A stretch of DNA of 64,000 nucleotides from Pseudodesulfovibrio profundus (GTDB lineage Bacteria > Desulfobacterota > Desulfovibrionia > Desulfovibrionales > Desulfovibrionaceae). The position numbers and the translations under genes are program-made. The stretch lies in assembly GCF_900217235.1 (NCBI RefSeq), contig NZ_LT907975.1, forward strand, positions 1,345,501 to 1,409,500, in the 5' to 3' direction. Below are positions 43,958 to 53,836 of the stretch, in pieces. The notes below the pieces were generated by a model. The model was not told the origin of the DNA and ran no database searches. It worked only from the letters and a program-made list of their open reading frames with translations. The stretch's first letter is position 1; each line of letters opens with the position of its first letter.

Positions 43958-45316
43958 CTAGCGGCCCATCTTCTTGAGCATGACCGACACAGTCTTGAAC
44001 ATGATCAACAGATCGAAGCTCAGGGAATAGTTCTTAATGTAATACAAGTCATAGCGTAACTTTTCAATCGCGTCTTGAACTGATGCACCATAAGGGTAAC
44101 GAACCTGTGCCCAACCGGTGATGCCGGGCTTCACGAAATGACGCTCAGAGTAGTACGGAATGATCTTCTTGAGCTCTTGTACGAACTCAGGACGTTCGGG
44201 GCGCGGCCCTACCAGGCTCATGGAACCGAACAGCACGTTGACCAACTGCGGCAGCTCGTCGATGCGCGACTTGCGCAGAAAGCGACCCAGCTTGGTTATA
44301 CGGTTGTCGTTTTCCTTGGCCCACACCGCGCCTGACTTCTTTTCGGCATCCTGACGCATGGAGCGGAACTTCACGATCTCAAAAGGCTGGTCGCCCTTGC
44401 CCACTCGCACCTGACGGAAAAAGATCGGTCCCGGTGAATCCAGCTTGATGGCCAGTGCCACCAGCGGGAAAAACGGGGTGACGATGATCAATCCGATGAG
44501 CGAGAGGACGATATCCATCAGTCGCTTGATGAAGCGGCGGATACCGATGATCTTGAAACCGCTGGCAAAGATCAGCGCGCTGGGACGGATATTTTCCAGC
44601 ATGAGGCGCTTGTTGACGCGCTCATAAAATTCGGGAGCATCCATAACCTCGATACCGCTGAGCTTGCAGCTCAACACTTCCTGCAAGGGGAAAGCACCGC
44701 GGCGTTCCGACATGGAAACAACGATGTTGTTGGCCTTCAGCTCTCTGGCCCGATTCAGGATATTGAACGAAGGTGACTCCACCTGTGCCACGGGATCGTC
44801 ATAATCGCCGGGTTCGCACTGGATGAAATCGCTGAATTCGTACCGTCCGCCGGAGGTTTCAGCCAATTCGCGCATGTCACGGGCCAAATCGCCGTTACCC
44901 ACGATCAGGACTCGCTGCATCACGCCCGGGATTCGACGCCAATGGGTGGAGCCAATAATCCAGACGGAGTGCAGGACCCCAAAGAGACAAAGGATCATCA
45001 AAACGATTTCTTCCAGCTGCATGAACAATCCGGCCTTCCAGTAGATGACGAATGCCACATTGGTGGCAAGAACCATGCTCATGAACAGACTGATCAAGCC
45101 TTCCCTGCGCGGGTCGCGACTCAAGTACATAACCATGTGCACGATGAATGAGGACAAAAGGATGATACCCGCCAGCACTGCCAGATCGTAACAACGGCCC
45201 TGGCACACTGCGAGCAGTTCACTGAAATCATTGAACACGAACAAGGAACTGAAAGCGAGCGCTATAAAAAGGAATATGAAGTCCTTAAACATTCTTACTG
45301 ATGCGAGCGTAACCAT
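43958..45316 (-). CDS. Undecaprenyl-phosphate sugar-1-phosphate transferase (initiating enzyme)
   Basis: The 452-residue protein starts the lipid-linked repeat unit by moving a sugar-1-phosphate to undecaprenyl phosphate. The N-terminal half has four membrane segments and a nucleotide-fold region ([14 protein letters not shown]). The C-terminal catalytic domain has [20 protein letters not shown], then [51 protein letters not shown] and [15 protein letters not shown], all characteristic of the bacterial sugar transferase family found in XrtA-type loci. The ATG at 45316 has GGGAGGG 5 bases upstream. It is 19 bp downstream of prsT. The sugar is probably glucose or galactose (inference). Confidence 0.92.
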   Translation of the reverse strand: MVTLASVRMFKDFIFLFIALAFSSLFVFNDFSELLAVCQGRCYDLAVLAGIILLSSFIVHMVMYLSRDPRREGLISLFMSMVLATNVAFVIYWKAGLFMQLEEIVLMILCLFGVLHSVWIIGSTHWRRIPGVMQRVLIVGNGDLARDMRELAETSGGRYEFSDFIQCEPGDYDDPVAQVESPSFNILNRARELKANNIVVSMSERRGAFPLQEVLSCKLSGIEVMDAPEFYERVNKRLMLENIRPSALIFASGFKIIGIRRFIKRLMDIVLSLIGLIIVTPFFPLVALAIKLDSPGPIFFRQVRVGKGDQPFEIVKFRSMRQDAEKKSGAVWAKENDNRITKLGRFLRKSRIDELPQLVNVLFGSMSLVGPRPERPEFVQELKKIIPYYSERHFVKPGITGWAQVRYPYGASVQDAIEKLRYDLYYIKNYSLSFDLLIMFKTVSVMLKKMGR

Positions 45317-45335
45317 ATCATCCCTCCCGTATGCT

Positions 45336-47987
45336 TTATCCGTTTCCTAACGAATCAAGCAGCTTGCGGGCATTTTCAACATTATCACAGTCCGAACAGT
45401 CGACGACCTTGGCCAGTTCTTCCCTGGCCCTGTCCTTCTTCCCGGCCTTGGCGTAGGCATACCCGAGATGGTAGGAGATCGCCTTGTTGTCAGCAGCATT
45501 CACTGCCGCCTTCTCCAGAATCATAACCGCTTCATCCGCACGGTCGTTTACGGCCAGTGCGTAACCGAACGTATCCAGAACCGCGGTTTCCCACGGAGCC
45601 TGCAGATACGCATTGTATGCAAGTCGCAACGCCTCTTCCTTCATCTTGGCATCTTCCAGGTACAGCATTGCGAGGTTGTTCAGGGCAGGGACATATACTT
45701 CAGAGATATCCAGCGCCTTCTGGTAGCTTTCGATGGCCTTGGAGTTGCGTCCCATACGCGAGTAGACATCACCCTTCAGGGAATGGGCCTTGTAGAACTT
45801 GTCGTTGCGCTTGATGGCTGCATCAAGGTAGGTCAACGCCTTGTTGTCTTCCCCACCAGCCATGTGACGCTTGCTGATTTCCAGCAGCAGATCAGGCAGG
45901 GGACCACAATTCTCAAGTCCACGTTCCAGGGCGGTCAGTGCAGCCGAATTATCTGATTGACGCAGGTGGATATCGGCCAGAACCAGATACCCCTGAGATT
46001 CCTTGGGAGAGAACTCAATCATCTTTTCGGCTTCGGCCATGGCTGTTTCAAATTCGCCCTTGAGGACGTACACGCGGGTCCGCATTGCCAGGCCAACACC
46101 AGGACGCTCCTTACCGATCTCTTCACTCATGGCGATGACTTCATCGTACCGCTCGTGGCGGAGCAGGGTCCGAGCCTTAACATTGCTCAGGAACGGATCA
46201 TTGGGATGCTTGGCGAGACCCTGATCAAGAATGGCGAGTCCGGCTTCATCCTGCTTGCGCTTCAAGAGACTGCCTGCATAGGACAGGTAAGCTCTGGGAT
46301 GGCCCGACTCCAGGGCCTTCTTGTACAGCTCGACAGCCTCATCGTGCTTGTCCAGCATATCCAGAACCCCGGCCTTGCCGATCAGTCCCTGCATGCTGCC
46401 CGGTCTGTTCTGAAGCAGTTCATCATACTCGGCGATGGCAGCGTCAGGCTGACGGGTTGCCAAATTCATGGAAGCGAGCATCAGGTACGGCCTTGATACG
46501 CTAGGATCGGCCTCCTTGGCCTTTGCCAGATACTCACGGGCTTCATCGGCGTTATTGTCCTGAAGAGCCAGCCGAGCAAGAAATACGTATAACGGGACAT
46601 CACCCTTGGCACCGGTCAGTCCATCTTCCAGCACGCGCTTGGCCTGCTTCTTGTTGCTCTGACTCAGGTAGAAAGATGCGAGGACGATCTTGGGACGAAG
46701 AGCCTGGGGAGCGCTGTCCATGGCTTGACGAAGCGCGCTTTCGGTCTTGTTCATGTCGCCACGTTCATATTCGAGAGAGCCGATCTTGAGATAGGCACCA
46801 GTGAAATCCGGGCGCTCTTCGGACGCCTTCTTGGCGTATTGCAGAGCCTTTTCCGGCTCGCCCTTGAGGGTGTAGGCATCACTGAGGATGACGCGAGCCG
46901 TCACACTTTGCGGATCAACTTCGAGCACCTTCTGGGCTTCGGCAATGGATTCATCCACGCGGTTCTGCTGAAGCAGAATCAGACTGATCATCTCGCGGGC
47001 GTTGATGAACTTGTCGGAACGGTCGGCAGCGATGCGGAGGTTGGAAATCGCAGTCTCCAGATCACCCTTGTTGTAGTAGCTCAGTCCAAGGTTGAAATAC
47101 CCTTCGAGATCGGGATGGATGGAAACAGCTTCCAGAAAAGAGTCAATGGCTCCCTTGAAGTCGCGCTGACCATAACGAACCAGTCCCTGAATCTTGTTGC
47201 CAAAAGCGGTATCGGGAGCGGTCTGCTTCAGCTCGTCTGCAATGGCCTGAGCTTCGTCGAGGCGGGCCTGAGCGATATACGACTTGGCGAGCGCATACTT
47301 GACGAACGCGTCATCAGGATGATTTGCCAATATCTGATTGAGGGTGGCCTGATACTTTTCGAGATCGCCGGCAGCCATTTCTGCGCGTGAACGATAGAGC
47401 AACGCATCACGGTGGTTTGGGTCATCCTGGAGGATGGCTGCGACCAGGTTGTCAGCTTCTTCCTTGCCGTCTTCGAGGGCGATGAACTGCGCCAATGTAA
47501 AGCGGGCATCATTGTCGGAAGGAGCCACTTCCACGGCCTTTTGCAGACTCTGCAACGTGTTGGGCTTGTCACCCAATGCCCAGTAATTCTTACCCAGCAG
47601 TTGATAGGCTTCCGACGACTCAGGGTACTCCTTTATATAATCCTTAAGATACCCGATGGCGGCATCGTAGTCCTTTTCATAGGAATTGATCTTCGCCATA
47701 TCGATCAGAACGCTCTTGTCGTAGGGGTTCTGGCGAATGTACTTTTCAAAATTGCTTTCGGCCTGAGAAATCTTGCCGGTCTCCAGATATGCCTTGGCCA
47801 AACCCAAACGGGCTTCCATGGACTCCGGCGAATCTTCGAGCACGGTCTTGTAGATGACGATGGCTCCCTGGTAGTTGCCTTCCTTAAGGTATTGATCGCC
47901 TTCGGCCATCAATTCGGAAACATCTTGACCACAGGCAACCATGGTGAGGGAGAGGATCAGTATAAGAATGGTGGCAAGACGATTCAC
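45336..47987 (-). CDS. prsT: PrsT, TPR-repeat lipoprotein of the exosortase/PEP-CTERM system
   Basis: The 883-residue protein is built of about twenty tetratricopeptide repeats (for example GNYQGAIVIYKTVLEDSP and GRNSKAIESYQKALDISE) after a lipoprotein signal (RLATILILILSLTMVAC). It matches the PrsT family in size and layout. These proteins are periplasmic scaffolds thought to coordinate polymer assembly and export. I chose GTG 47987 because it gives a clean lipoprotein signal and has GGAG 8 bases upstream; the frame is open 41 codons further without such signals. It is the first gene of the seven-gene operon and follows a sigma-54-like promoter at 48066-48081. Confidence 0.92.
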   Translation of the reverse strand: MNRLATILILILSLTMVACGQDVSELMAEGDQYLKEGNYQGAIVIYKTVLEDSPESMEARLGLAKAYLETGKISQAESNFEKYIRQNPYDKSVLIDMAKINSYEKDYDAAIGYLKDYIKEYPESSEAYQLLGKNYWALGDKPNTLQSLQKAVEVAPSDNDARFTLAQFIALEDGKEEADNLVAAILQDDPNHRDALLYRSRAEMAAGDLEKYQATLNQILANHPDDAFVKYALAKSYIAQARLDEAQAIADELKQTAPDTAFGNKIQGLVRYGQRDFKGAIDSFLEAVSIHPDLEGYFNLGLSYYNKGDLETAISNLRIAADRSDKFINAREMISLILLQQNRVDESIAEAQKVLEVDPQSVTARVILSDAYTLKGEPEKALQYAKKASEERPDFTGAYLKIGSLEYERGDMNKTESALRQAMDSAPQALRPKIVLASFYLSQSNKKQAKRVLEDGLTGAKGDVPLYVFLARLALQDNNADEAREYLAKAKEADPSVSRPYLMLASMNLATRQPDAAIAEYDELLQNRPGSMQGLIGKAGVLDMLDKHDEAVELYKKALESGHPRAYLSYAGSLLKRKQDEAGLAILDQGLAKHPNDPFLSNVKARTLLRHERYDEVIAMSEEIGKERPGVGLAMRTRVYVLKGEFETAMAEAEKMIEFSPKESQGYLVLADIHLRQSDNSAALTALERGLENCGPLPDLLLEISKRHMAGGEDNKALTYLDAAIKRNDKFYKAHSLKGDVYSRMGRNSKAIESYQKALDISEVYVPALNNLAMLYLEDAKMKEEALRLAYNAYLQAPWETAVLDTFGYALAVNDRADEAVMILEKAAVNAADNKAISYHLGYAYAKAGKKDRAREELAKVVDCSDCDNVENARKLLDSLGNG

Positions 47988-48065
47988 TGCAGACTCCAGG
48001 GATTTATGGTTTGAGTTAGGAAAAAAACAATCAATACAACACTCCATCCAAGTTGGTCCCCTAAA

Positions 48066-48081
48066 TGCTATAACCATGCCA
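48066..48081 (-). promoter_or_regulatory. Sigma-54-like promoter of the prsT operon
   Basis: Read on the minus strand, TGGCATGGTTATAGCA has GG and GC at exact -24/-12 spacing and matches the consensus TGGCACRNNNNTTGCW except at two positions. It ends 79 bp before the chosen prsT start. PrsR in the same locus is a sigma-54 activator, which supports the call. Confidence 0.6.
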
Positions 48082-48772
48082 GCCACCAATACACAAAATA
48101 ACCACAACAAATCGGCAAGTTACATACAATTCCCCTATTTTATAATTCAGAAATACAACCATGCTTGTCCATGTTTTCCAGACTCTCTGTCTCGGATCCT
48201 TTACACTGTAAGCGTCACCGACAGCTGGCCAACACCGAAAATCGGGACATCTAACAGTCTGCATACATTAGATAAATGACATTACCTGGAGTGGCTGGCG
48301 GCTCTTGCAGACGGACTTTGGGAGTGCTGATTTTGCACTAAACATCCAATATAATGTGATAAAAAAATAATTTTCAACAGCTAGTCACCCACATTGGGAG
48401 GACTACCCAATCGTTTTTCGGCCATATACCGGGATATCGCCAGTTGTCAGGTTTTCAGACAGTCGCAAAATGCAGTGTCTTATTTTTCCAGACACCTAAT
48501 CCGAAACGCCATCCAGAACTTTTTTTGCCTCATCCCGACTCTTTTGTGCCAACTTCTTTTTAGCATTTGTCACAAACAAATAATGCCAGACGCACGATCA
48601 ACTCTTCACAGAATTTATCGCCCGCAGTCGGGTTACAGAGCCATTTTTCAATTATTGAAAGGAGCTGGATTCGCATTGCTCCGAGAGTGCCACTTCATAC
48701 GATCACCGCTCTCTTTGAAAGAGGTGAGCGCATGTCTGTTTTTTCAGGACTAGCATCATAACTTGCTAATAC
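48082..48772. other. Gene-free region between prsT promoter and IS5 element
   Basis: These 691 bp are AT-rich and show no reading frame with coding character on either strand; the longer open frames lack start sites and family motifs. The part nearest prsT should hold the upstream binding sites for the PrsR activator. The remainder may be the old spacer to the exporter operon at 50200 that the IS5 element now divides. Confidence 0.5.
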
Positions 48773-50041
48773 AGAGACCTCTGCACGGCAAATCCCACAC
48801 TTTTACTCTTTAACTATTTGATTTATTATGCTATTATTTCTCCATCCAAAGGAGGAAGGCATGGCTATTCGGCAGAAAGGACCTCGGTTGGGTGATTACT
48901 TCCTGGGGCACCGCAGAACCAAGACCACATTTCTGGATGAGATCAACGAACTCATCGACTGGCAGCCCATCAACGCCTTTCTGTGCAAGAAGATCAGGCG
49001 CAAGGCCAACGCCGTGGGCAATCCCGCCTATCCGCCTCTGGCGATGTTCAAGATTCTGCTCTTGCAGCGTTGGTACAACCTGAGTGATCCGGGCGTGGAG
49101 CAGGCGCTGCTCGACCGGCTCTCCTTTGTCAGATTTACCGGTTTTTCCATCGAGGACGACGTGCCGGACGAGACCACCATATGCCGTTTCCGTAACGGTT
49201 TGATCCGCCTGAAGGTGCTGGACTCCTTGCTCGACATGCTTAACCGCCAGCTTGAAGGACAAGGGCTTCTTGTCCGTGAGGGAGCCGTGGTGGACGCCTC
49301 GGTAGTCGAGTCGCAGCGGCGGCCGCGCAAGGTTATCGACGTGATGCCTGAGGACCGTTCCGAGGACGCCGAAGAACAGGATGGGCCGGTGGACTGCCGG
49401 GTCAGCTATTCGGATGACGAGGAGGCGGCCTGGCTCCGCAAGAGAAATCGGGCCTATTACGGCTACAAGCTCCATGCCGCGACGGACAGTCGAGACGGGT
49501 TTCTGCTCTGTGGTCACATCACTCCCGCGAACCATTCGGACACGGGCGAATTCGAGCGGCTCGTGAATGGCGTCGGCCTTGATCCCGGCGCACGGGTTTA
49601 TGCGGACAAGGGCTATTGCAGCGGGAAGAACCGGGACATTCTGTTTGATCGCGATTTGGAGGACGGAACCATGGACAAGACGCCTCGTGGCGGCAGGCTG
49701 ACAGACTTCGAAAAGACCCGCAACCGTGACATCAGCAGCATTCGGCAAATAGTCGAGCGGGCCTTCGGCACACTCAAACGTGGCTACGCATTCTTTCGGT
49801 CCCGATACGTGGGTCGTGAGAAGGTGGAGGGAGAGTTCCACATCCTCGCCATGGCGTTCAATTTGAAAAAAGCTGTTCGACTGGCGCGAGCCTGAAGGGA
49901 GAGGTGCGTCCAAAATCCGGCATTTCGGCCAGAAATGGCAGGAAAAGGCCGGGAATGAGCCCAAGCTGGGGTGCGGTCAGAACATCAAATTGGGTGCGGA
50001 GCGCAAGGCACGGACGCGAAAAGGGGATGCGCAGAGGTCTC
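48773..50041 (+). mobile_element. IS5-family insertion sequence, about 1.27 kb
   Basis: Inverted ends begin GAGACCTCTGC on both sides (from 48774 on the plus strand and from 50041 on the minus strand). AATAC lies just outside at 48768-48772 and again at 50042-50046, compatible with a 4- to 5-bp duplication. One transposase gene is present. The element lies between genes and breaks no reading frame that I can see. Confidence 0.88.
48861..49895 (+). CDS. IS5-family transposase
   Basis: The 344-residue protein has an N-terminal helical domain (LGDYFLGHRRTKTTFLDEI) and AMFKILLLQRWYNLSDPGVEQALLDRLSFVRF, the conserved IS5 region. The DDE core has VVDASVVES and VYADKGYCSGKNRDIL, then IVERAFGTLKRGYAFFRSRYVG near the end. 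ATG 48861 follows AAAGGAGGAAGGC and is the clear start; upstream codons are not translated. The core is complete. Confidence 0.95.
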   Translation: MAIRQKGPRLGDYFLGHRRTKTTFLDEINELIDWQPINAFLCKKIRRKANAVGNPAYPPLAMFKILLLQRWYNLSDPGVEQALLDRLSFVRFTGFSIEDDVPDETTICRFRNGLIRLKVLDSLLDMLNRQLEGQGLLVREGAVVDASVVESQRRPRKVIDVMPEDRSEDAEEQDGPVDCRVSYSDDEEAAWLRKRNRAYYGYKLHAATDSRDGFLLCGHITPANHSDTGEFERLVNGVGLDPGARVYADKGYCSGKNRDILFDRDLEDGTMDKTPRGGRLTDFEKTRNRDISSIRQIVERAFGTLKRGYAFFRSRYVGREKVEGEFHILAMAFNLKKAVRLARA

Positions 50042-50199
50042 AATACAATGGACAAAAATCACTGGCAGGTGTACATATAGAAAAGGTTTAATCTATCAAG
50101 TGCCGTAATTACAAAGACATGGGACAACCATATTCATTAGGTGGAAAAAACCCGAAAACATGGTACGGTTCATGTACTATGTAATAAACTGGAGTCTCG

Positions 50200-51330
50200 A
50201 TGATATTCACCATTGCCCGTCAGAATCTGTTTCACGACAAAGTGCGGCTGTGCGTCACGCTGACCGGCGTGGTGTTTGCTGTTGTTCTGATCACGATTCA
50301 GGTGGGCATTTTTCTCGGATTCACCAAGACCATCGCCGCTGTCATCGACAACTCTGGTGCCGATGTATGGGTGACCTCCCGAGGAGTGAAGAATTTCGAT
50401 ATCACCCTGCCTCTTGACGAGCAGAAGTACTATCAGGTCCTTTCCAGCCCCGGCATAGAGGAAGCTTCCAAGTTCATCATCCGCTTTGCCGACTGGAAGC
50501 GCCCGGACGGGTTGCAGGAATCAATCGAGATCATCGGATTCGAGACCGGCAAAGGAATGGGCGGTCCCTGGAACTATGTGACCGGCTCCGATTCGATGCT
50601 TGAGCTCAAGGACGCCATCATCATTGACCAGCTGTATATGGAAAAGCTGGGCATCGCCATGCTGGGTGAAACCGTGGAGATCAACAAGCGCAAGGCCCGC
50701 GTGGTGGGATTCACCCGCGGAACCCGCTCGTTCACCACGTCCCCGTTTGTTTTCGCCTCCCTGAAAACGGCTCGCAACTACACCAACTTCGATAGCGACG
50801 AATTCACCTACGTTCTCGTCAAGGGAAAAGAAGGTGTCAGTCCGGCAATGCTCAAGAAGAGCATTCTTGCCAACGTCAACAACGTGGACGTCTACACCAC
50901 ACCGGAATTCAGCAAGCTGACACAGGACTATTGGATGTACAACACCGGCGCGGGCGCAGGATTGCTGATTGCCGCCTTTCTCGGGCTGATCGTCGGAACC
51001 GTTGTTGTGGCCCAGACACTGTACGCCACCACTCTGGATCACATAGCCGAGTTCGCCACACTCAAAGCCATGGGCGCACCCAATTCCTATATTTATAAAA
51101 TCCTCATTGCACAGGCCACGCTGAGCGCTGTTTTTGGCTACATGCTCGGCATTTGCGTGGCCAGTATCGCATCCAACTTCAGCAATTTCTCCGCCACAGT
51201 GATCCTTCTTCCGCCCGAGCTGATGATCAGCATGTTCTGGCTTACGCTGACCATGTGCGTGGCTTCGGCATTCATTTCCATCCGAAAAGTAACCCGCCTG
51301 GACCCGGCGCTGGTTTTCAAGGGGAGATAA
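50200..51330 (+). CDS. DevC-type ABC exporter permease (MacB/FtsX fold)
   Basis: The 376-residue protein has an N-terminal membrane segment (VRLCVTLTGVVFAVVLITIQVGIFLGF), a periplasmic domain of about 200 residues (IDNSGADVWVTSRGVKNFD onward) and three C-terminal segments. This is the FtsX-type permease layout of DevC proteins. With the ATPase and the HlyD-like subunit encoded next, it forms an exporter for glycolipids, lipopeptides or other amphiphiles. The three genes are tightly spaced (3 and 2 bp gaps). The substrate is unknown; the FeeM-like synthase 4 kb away makes a lipo-amino acid an attractive guess. Confidence 0.88.
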   Translation: MIFTIARQNLFHDKVRLCVTLTGVVFAVVLITIQVGIFLGFTKTIAAVIDNSGADVWVTSRGVKNFDITLPLDEQKYYQVLSSPGIEEASKFIIRFADWKRPDGLQESIEIIGFETGKGMGGPWNYVTGSDSMLELKDAIIIDQLYMEKLGIAMLGETVEINKRKARVVGFTRGTRSFTTSPFVFASLKTARNYTNFDSDEFTYVLVKGKEGVSPAMLKKSILANVNNVDVYTTPEFSKLTQDYWMYNTGAGAGLLIAAFLGLIVGTVVVAQTLYATTLDHIAEFATLKAMGAPNSYIYKILIAQATLSAVFGYMLGICVASIASNFSNFSATVILLPPELMISMFWLTLTMCVASAFISIRKVTRLDPALVFKGR

Positions 51331-51333
51331 ACC

Positions 51334-52047
51334 ATGCCCGGCACCGAATTCCTCACCCTCTCCAATATCACCAAGCACTTTGGCCCCAAGGATAATCGGA
51401 CCTATGCCCTGCGTGACGTCTCCCTTTCCGTCAATACCGGCGAGGTGCTCCTGCTCATGGGCCCATCGGGTAGCGGCAAGACCACGCTGCTCTCGATCAT
51501 GGGCTGCATACTCCAGCCAAGCGAAGGGACGATATCCATTAACGGCACCGACATCTCGGGCATGCGGAGCAAGGCCCTCGGCAAGGTCCGGCTGGACAAC
51601 CTCGGGTTTGTTTTCCAGGAGTACAATCTTTTCCCCACGCTCAATGCCATCAACAACATACAGGTGGCCCTCAACCTGCGCGGCATGAACAAGAAGCAAT
51701 CACACGACCTCGCCATGCAGAGCCTGGAAGCCGTGGGACTCGCGGACAAGGCCAAGGCCATGCCCGACACATTGAGCGGCGGCCAGAAACAGCGTCTGGC
51801 CATTGCCCGCGCACTGGCCGGACAACCCAAAGTCATCCTGGCCGATGAACCTACAGCCGCACTCGATTCGGCCAACGGGCGCATGGTCGTTGACCTCATG
51901 GCATCGCTGGCCAAAACAGGCGACAGGGCCGTGGTCATCGTGACCCATGACCCGCGCACCCTGGAATTCGCCGACCGCATCGTGACCATAGAGGACGGCC
52001 GACTGCTGGATGAACAGCAATCAGCCGACCCGAGCAATACGAGGTAA
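51334..52047 (+). CDS. DevA-type ABC transporter ATPase
   Basis: The 237-residue ATPase has Walker A LMGPSGSGKTTLLSIMG, the Q-loop in LGFVFQEYNLFPTLNA, the signature LSGGQKQRLAIARALAG, Walker B VILADEPTAALDS and the switch His in VVIVTHDPR. It belongs to the LolD/MacB/DevA group that drives FtsX-type permeases. It is encoded 3 bp after the permease and 2 bp before the membrane-fusion subunit. Confidence 0.95.
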   Translation: MPGTEFLTLSNITKHFGPKDNRTYALRDVSLSVNTGEVLLLMGPSGSGKTTLLSIMGCILQPSEGTISINGTDISGMRSKALGKVRLDNLGFVFQEYNLFPTLNAINNIQVALNLRGMNKKQSHDLAMQSLEAVGLADKAKAMPDTLSGGQKQRLAIARALAGQPKVILADEPTAALDSANGRMVVDLMASLAKTGDRAVVIVTHDPRTLEFADRIVTIEDGRLLDEQQSADPSNTR

Positions 52048-52049
52048 GT

Positions 52050-53144
52050 ATGAAAACGTTATTCGCCATCGTCATCCTTCTCATTGGGACAGCTTTTTTC
52101 ATCCAATCCCAATATCCGCAATGGCTTGCAGACTACCTCCCTTCAACAGAAGAGCGGTCGCCGTCTTTCGAGAATGTCCCGATTCTTGAGGAGCAATCCC
52201 CATGGATCGCGGCCCATGGCCGGGTCGAACCTGTCTCCGAAGAACGGCGTTTGGCATTTGAAATCAGCGGCCTTATTTCCGCCGTCAATGTTCGTGAAGG
52301 CGATCTGGTCAAGAAAGGTGACGTTCTCGCCACCCTGCGTGACGAAGAGCGCGTCGCCAACGTCGACACCGCCAAGGCCGAAGCAGAGGCACGCCGAGCC
52401 GTGTACGACAAGCTCATTGCCGGAGCACGTAAAGAGGAAAAGACCGAGGCCTGGAACAAGGTGCAACGCCTCAAGTCGATCATGGATAATGCCCAGCGCG
52501 AGATGAAGCGCCGCCAGCAACTGCTCCGCGACAACCTTATTGCCAAGGAAGAAGTCGACCGTGCGGAAGTGGACTACCGTGTAGCCCAGCGGGAGTATCA
52601 GGAAGCGGTACAGCGTCACCTGATCACCAAGAACCAGTCCCGCAAGGAAGACATAGCCCAGGCGTGGTCGGAATACAGCGCGGCCTTGAAGAAGATTGAT
52701 GAAGCGGAATCGCAGTTGGAAAAGACCCGCCTCAGAAGTCCGGTCGATGGCACCGTCCTCAAGAAGCATCGTCACGCTGGCGAAAATGTCTCCATATTCT
52801 TTGAAAGTCCGGTCCTGACAGTGGCTGACATCAGCGAATATCAGATCAGGGCCGAGGTGGACGAGAAGTTCGCCGCCCGCGTCAAGATTGGGCAAAAGGC
52901 CTATTTTACGTCCGACACCTATGGCAACCAACGGTTCAACGGCAAGGTAATCCGTGTTGGAACCATGACAGGCAAGAAGCGTATCGACACCGGCTCTCCA
53001 CAGGACAAGGTCGACACCAAGGTCCTTGAAGTCATTATCCGGCTGGACGACTTCACAGGGCTGATCACCGGCCTGACCGGCGATGTGTTCATTCATATCA
53101 ATGGCAAGAACGCCATACAGGGAACCGTCGGGAGCAGTTCATGA
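52050..53144 (+). CDS. DevB/HlyD-type periplasmic adaptor
   Basis: The 364-residue membrane-fusion protein has an N-terminal anchor (LFAIVILLIGTAFFIQSQ) and the first half of a lipoyl/beta-barrel domain (AHGRVEPVSEERRLAFEISGLISAVNVREGDLVKKGDVLATL). A long coiled-coil hairpin follows (about 105-225), then the second lipoyl half (LRSPVDGTVLKKHRHAGENV) and a beta-barrel. It would connect the DevC-A pair to an outer-membrane factor. Its stop overlaps the start of the CPBP protease gene by 4 bp, so four genes are co-translated. Confidence 0.92.
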   Translation: MKTLFAIVILLIGTAFFIQSQYPQWLADYLPSTEERSPSFENVPILEEQSPWIAAHGRVEPVSEERRLAFEISGLISAVNVREGDLVKKGDVLATLRDEERVANVDTAKAEAEARRAVYDKLIAGARKEEKTEAWNKVQRLKSIMDNAQREMKRRQQLLRDNLIAKEEVDRAEVDYRVAQREYQEAVQRHLITKNQSRKEDIAQAWSEYSAALKKIDEAESQLEKTRLRSPVDGTVLKKHRHAGENVSIFFESPVLTVADISEYQIRAEVDEKFAARVKIGQKAYFTSDTYGNQRFNGKVIRVGTMTGKKRIDTGSPQDKVDTKVLEVIIRLDDFTGLITGLTGDVFIHINGKNAIQGTVGSSS

Positions 53145-53827
53145 AGATTCAGGAAAACGCGCTCGCAGCTCGCGTCGCGCCTTTCGCCGTGTACATGGCA
53201 TTCATAGCCGTGGTGGAAGGTGCGAAACTCCTCGGCATGCCTGCCCCGTCGCAGGAAACCATGAACTGGCTGTATCCGCTCAAGGCCGCTCTGGTTGTTG
53301 CCACTCTGTTCTTTTTCCGAAAAAGCTATGACGACTTTGACTGGGCAGGGCTGCGCAACGCACGCCATACGCTCATCAGCATCGTCACCGGCGTCGTTGT
53401 TTTCGTTCTGTGGATCAATCTGGATATGGACTTTGCCATTCAGGGCGAATTGACGGCCTTTGACCCCGCCACATTCGGGGAAGGAGGCACCAGATGGATG
53501 ATGATAGCCAGCCGGGTGGCCGGAGCTGCCCTTGTGGTTCCCGTCATGGAGGAGCTGTTCTGGAAGTCGTTTCTGGCGCGGTATCTCATCAGCAAGGATT
53601 TCACCAAGGTCGTTCCCGGCACGTTCACCCTGTTCAGCTTTGCCGGAACAGCCGTCCTTTTCGGGTTGGAACATCAGCTTTGGCTGGCAGGCATGGTCGC
53701 CGGTGTCGCATACAATTTCATATACATGCACACACGTTGTCTGGCGCAATGCATTCTGAGCCACGCGCTGACAAACGCCATCCTCGCCGGATACGTTCTG
53801 ATCAGTGGGAACTGGTACTTCTGGTAG
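53141..53827 (+). CDS. CPBP (CAAX-type) intramembrane protease of the PEP-CTERM system
   Basis: The 228-residue protein has about seven membrane segments and the three motifs of the CPBP/CAAX family: Glu-Glu with Arg in VMEELFWKSFLARYL near residue 140, His in VLFGLEHQLWLAG near 180, and His/Asn in LSHALTNAILAG near 205. The sequence fits the CAAX protease-related family recurrent in exosortase loci. Its substrate there is unknown; trimming of sorted tails or of an exported peptide are possible. It is coupled to the DevB gene and converges on the ThiF-nitroreductase gene with 9 bp between stops. Confidence 0.87.
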   Translation: MKIQENALAARVAPFAVYMAFIAVVEGAKLLGMPAPSQETMNWLYPLKAALVVATLFFFRKSYDDFDWAGLRNARHTLISIVTGVVVFVLWINLDMDFAIQGELTAFDPATFGEGGTRWMMIASRVAGAALVVPVMEELFWKSFLARYLISKDFTKVVPGTFTLFSFAGTAVLFGLEHQLWLAGMVAGVAYNFIYMHTRCLAQCILSHALTNAILAGYVLISGNWYFW

Positions 53828-53836
53828 ACTCTCAGC

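Noticed and set aside
48291-48325. Plus-strand TGGC...TTGC near 48300 as a sigma-54 promoter
   Set aside because: The distance between the GG and GC elements is two bases too short or too long in either register, and no gene follows in that direction.
48834-49964. 376-codon open frame opposite the IS5 transposase
   Set aside because: Antisense shadow of the transposase with no family features.
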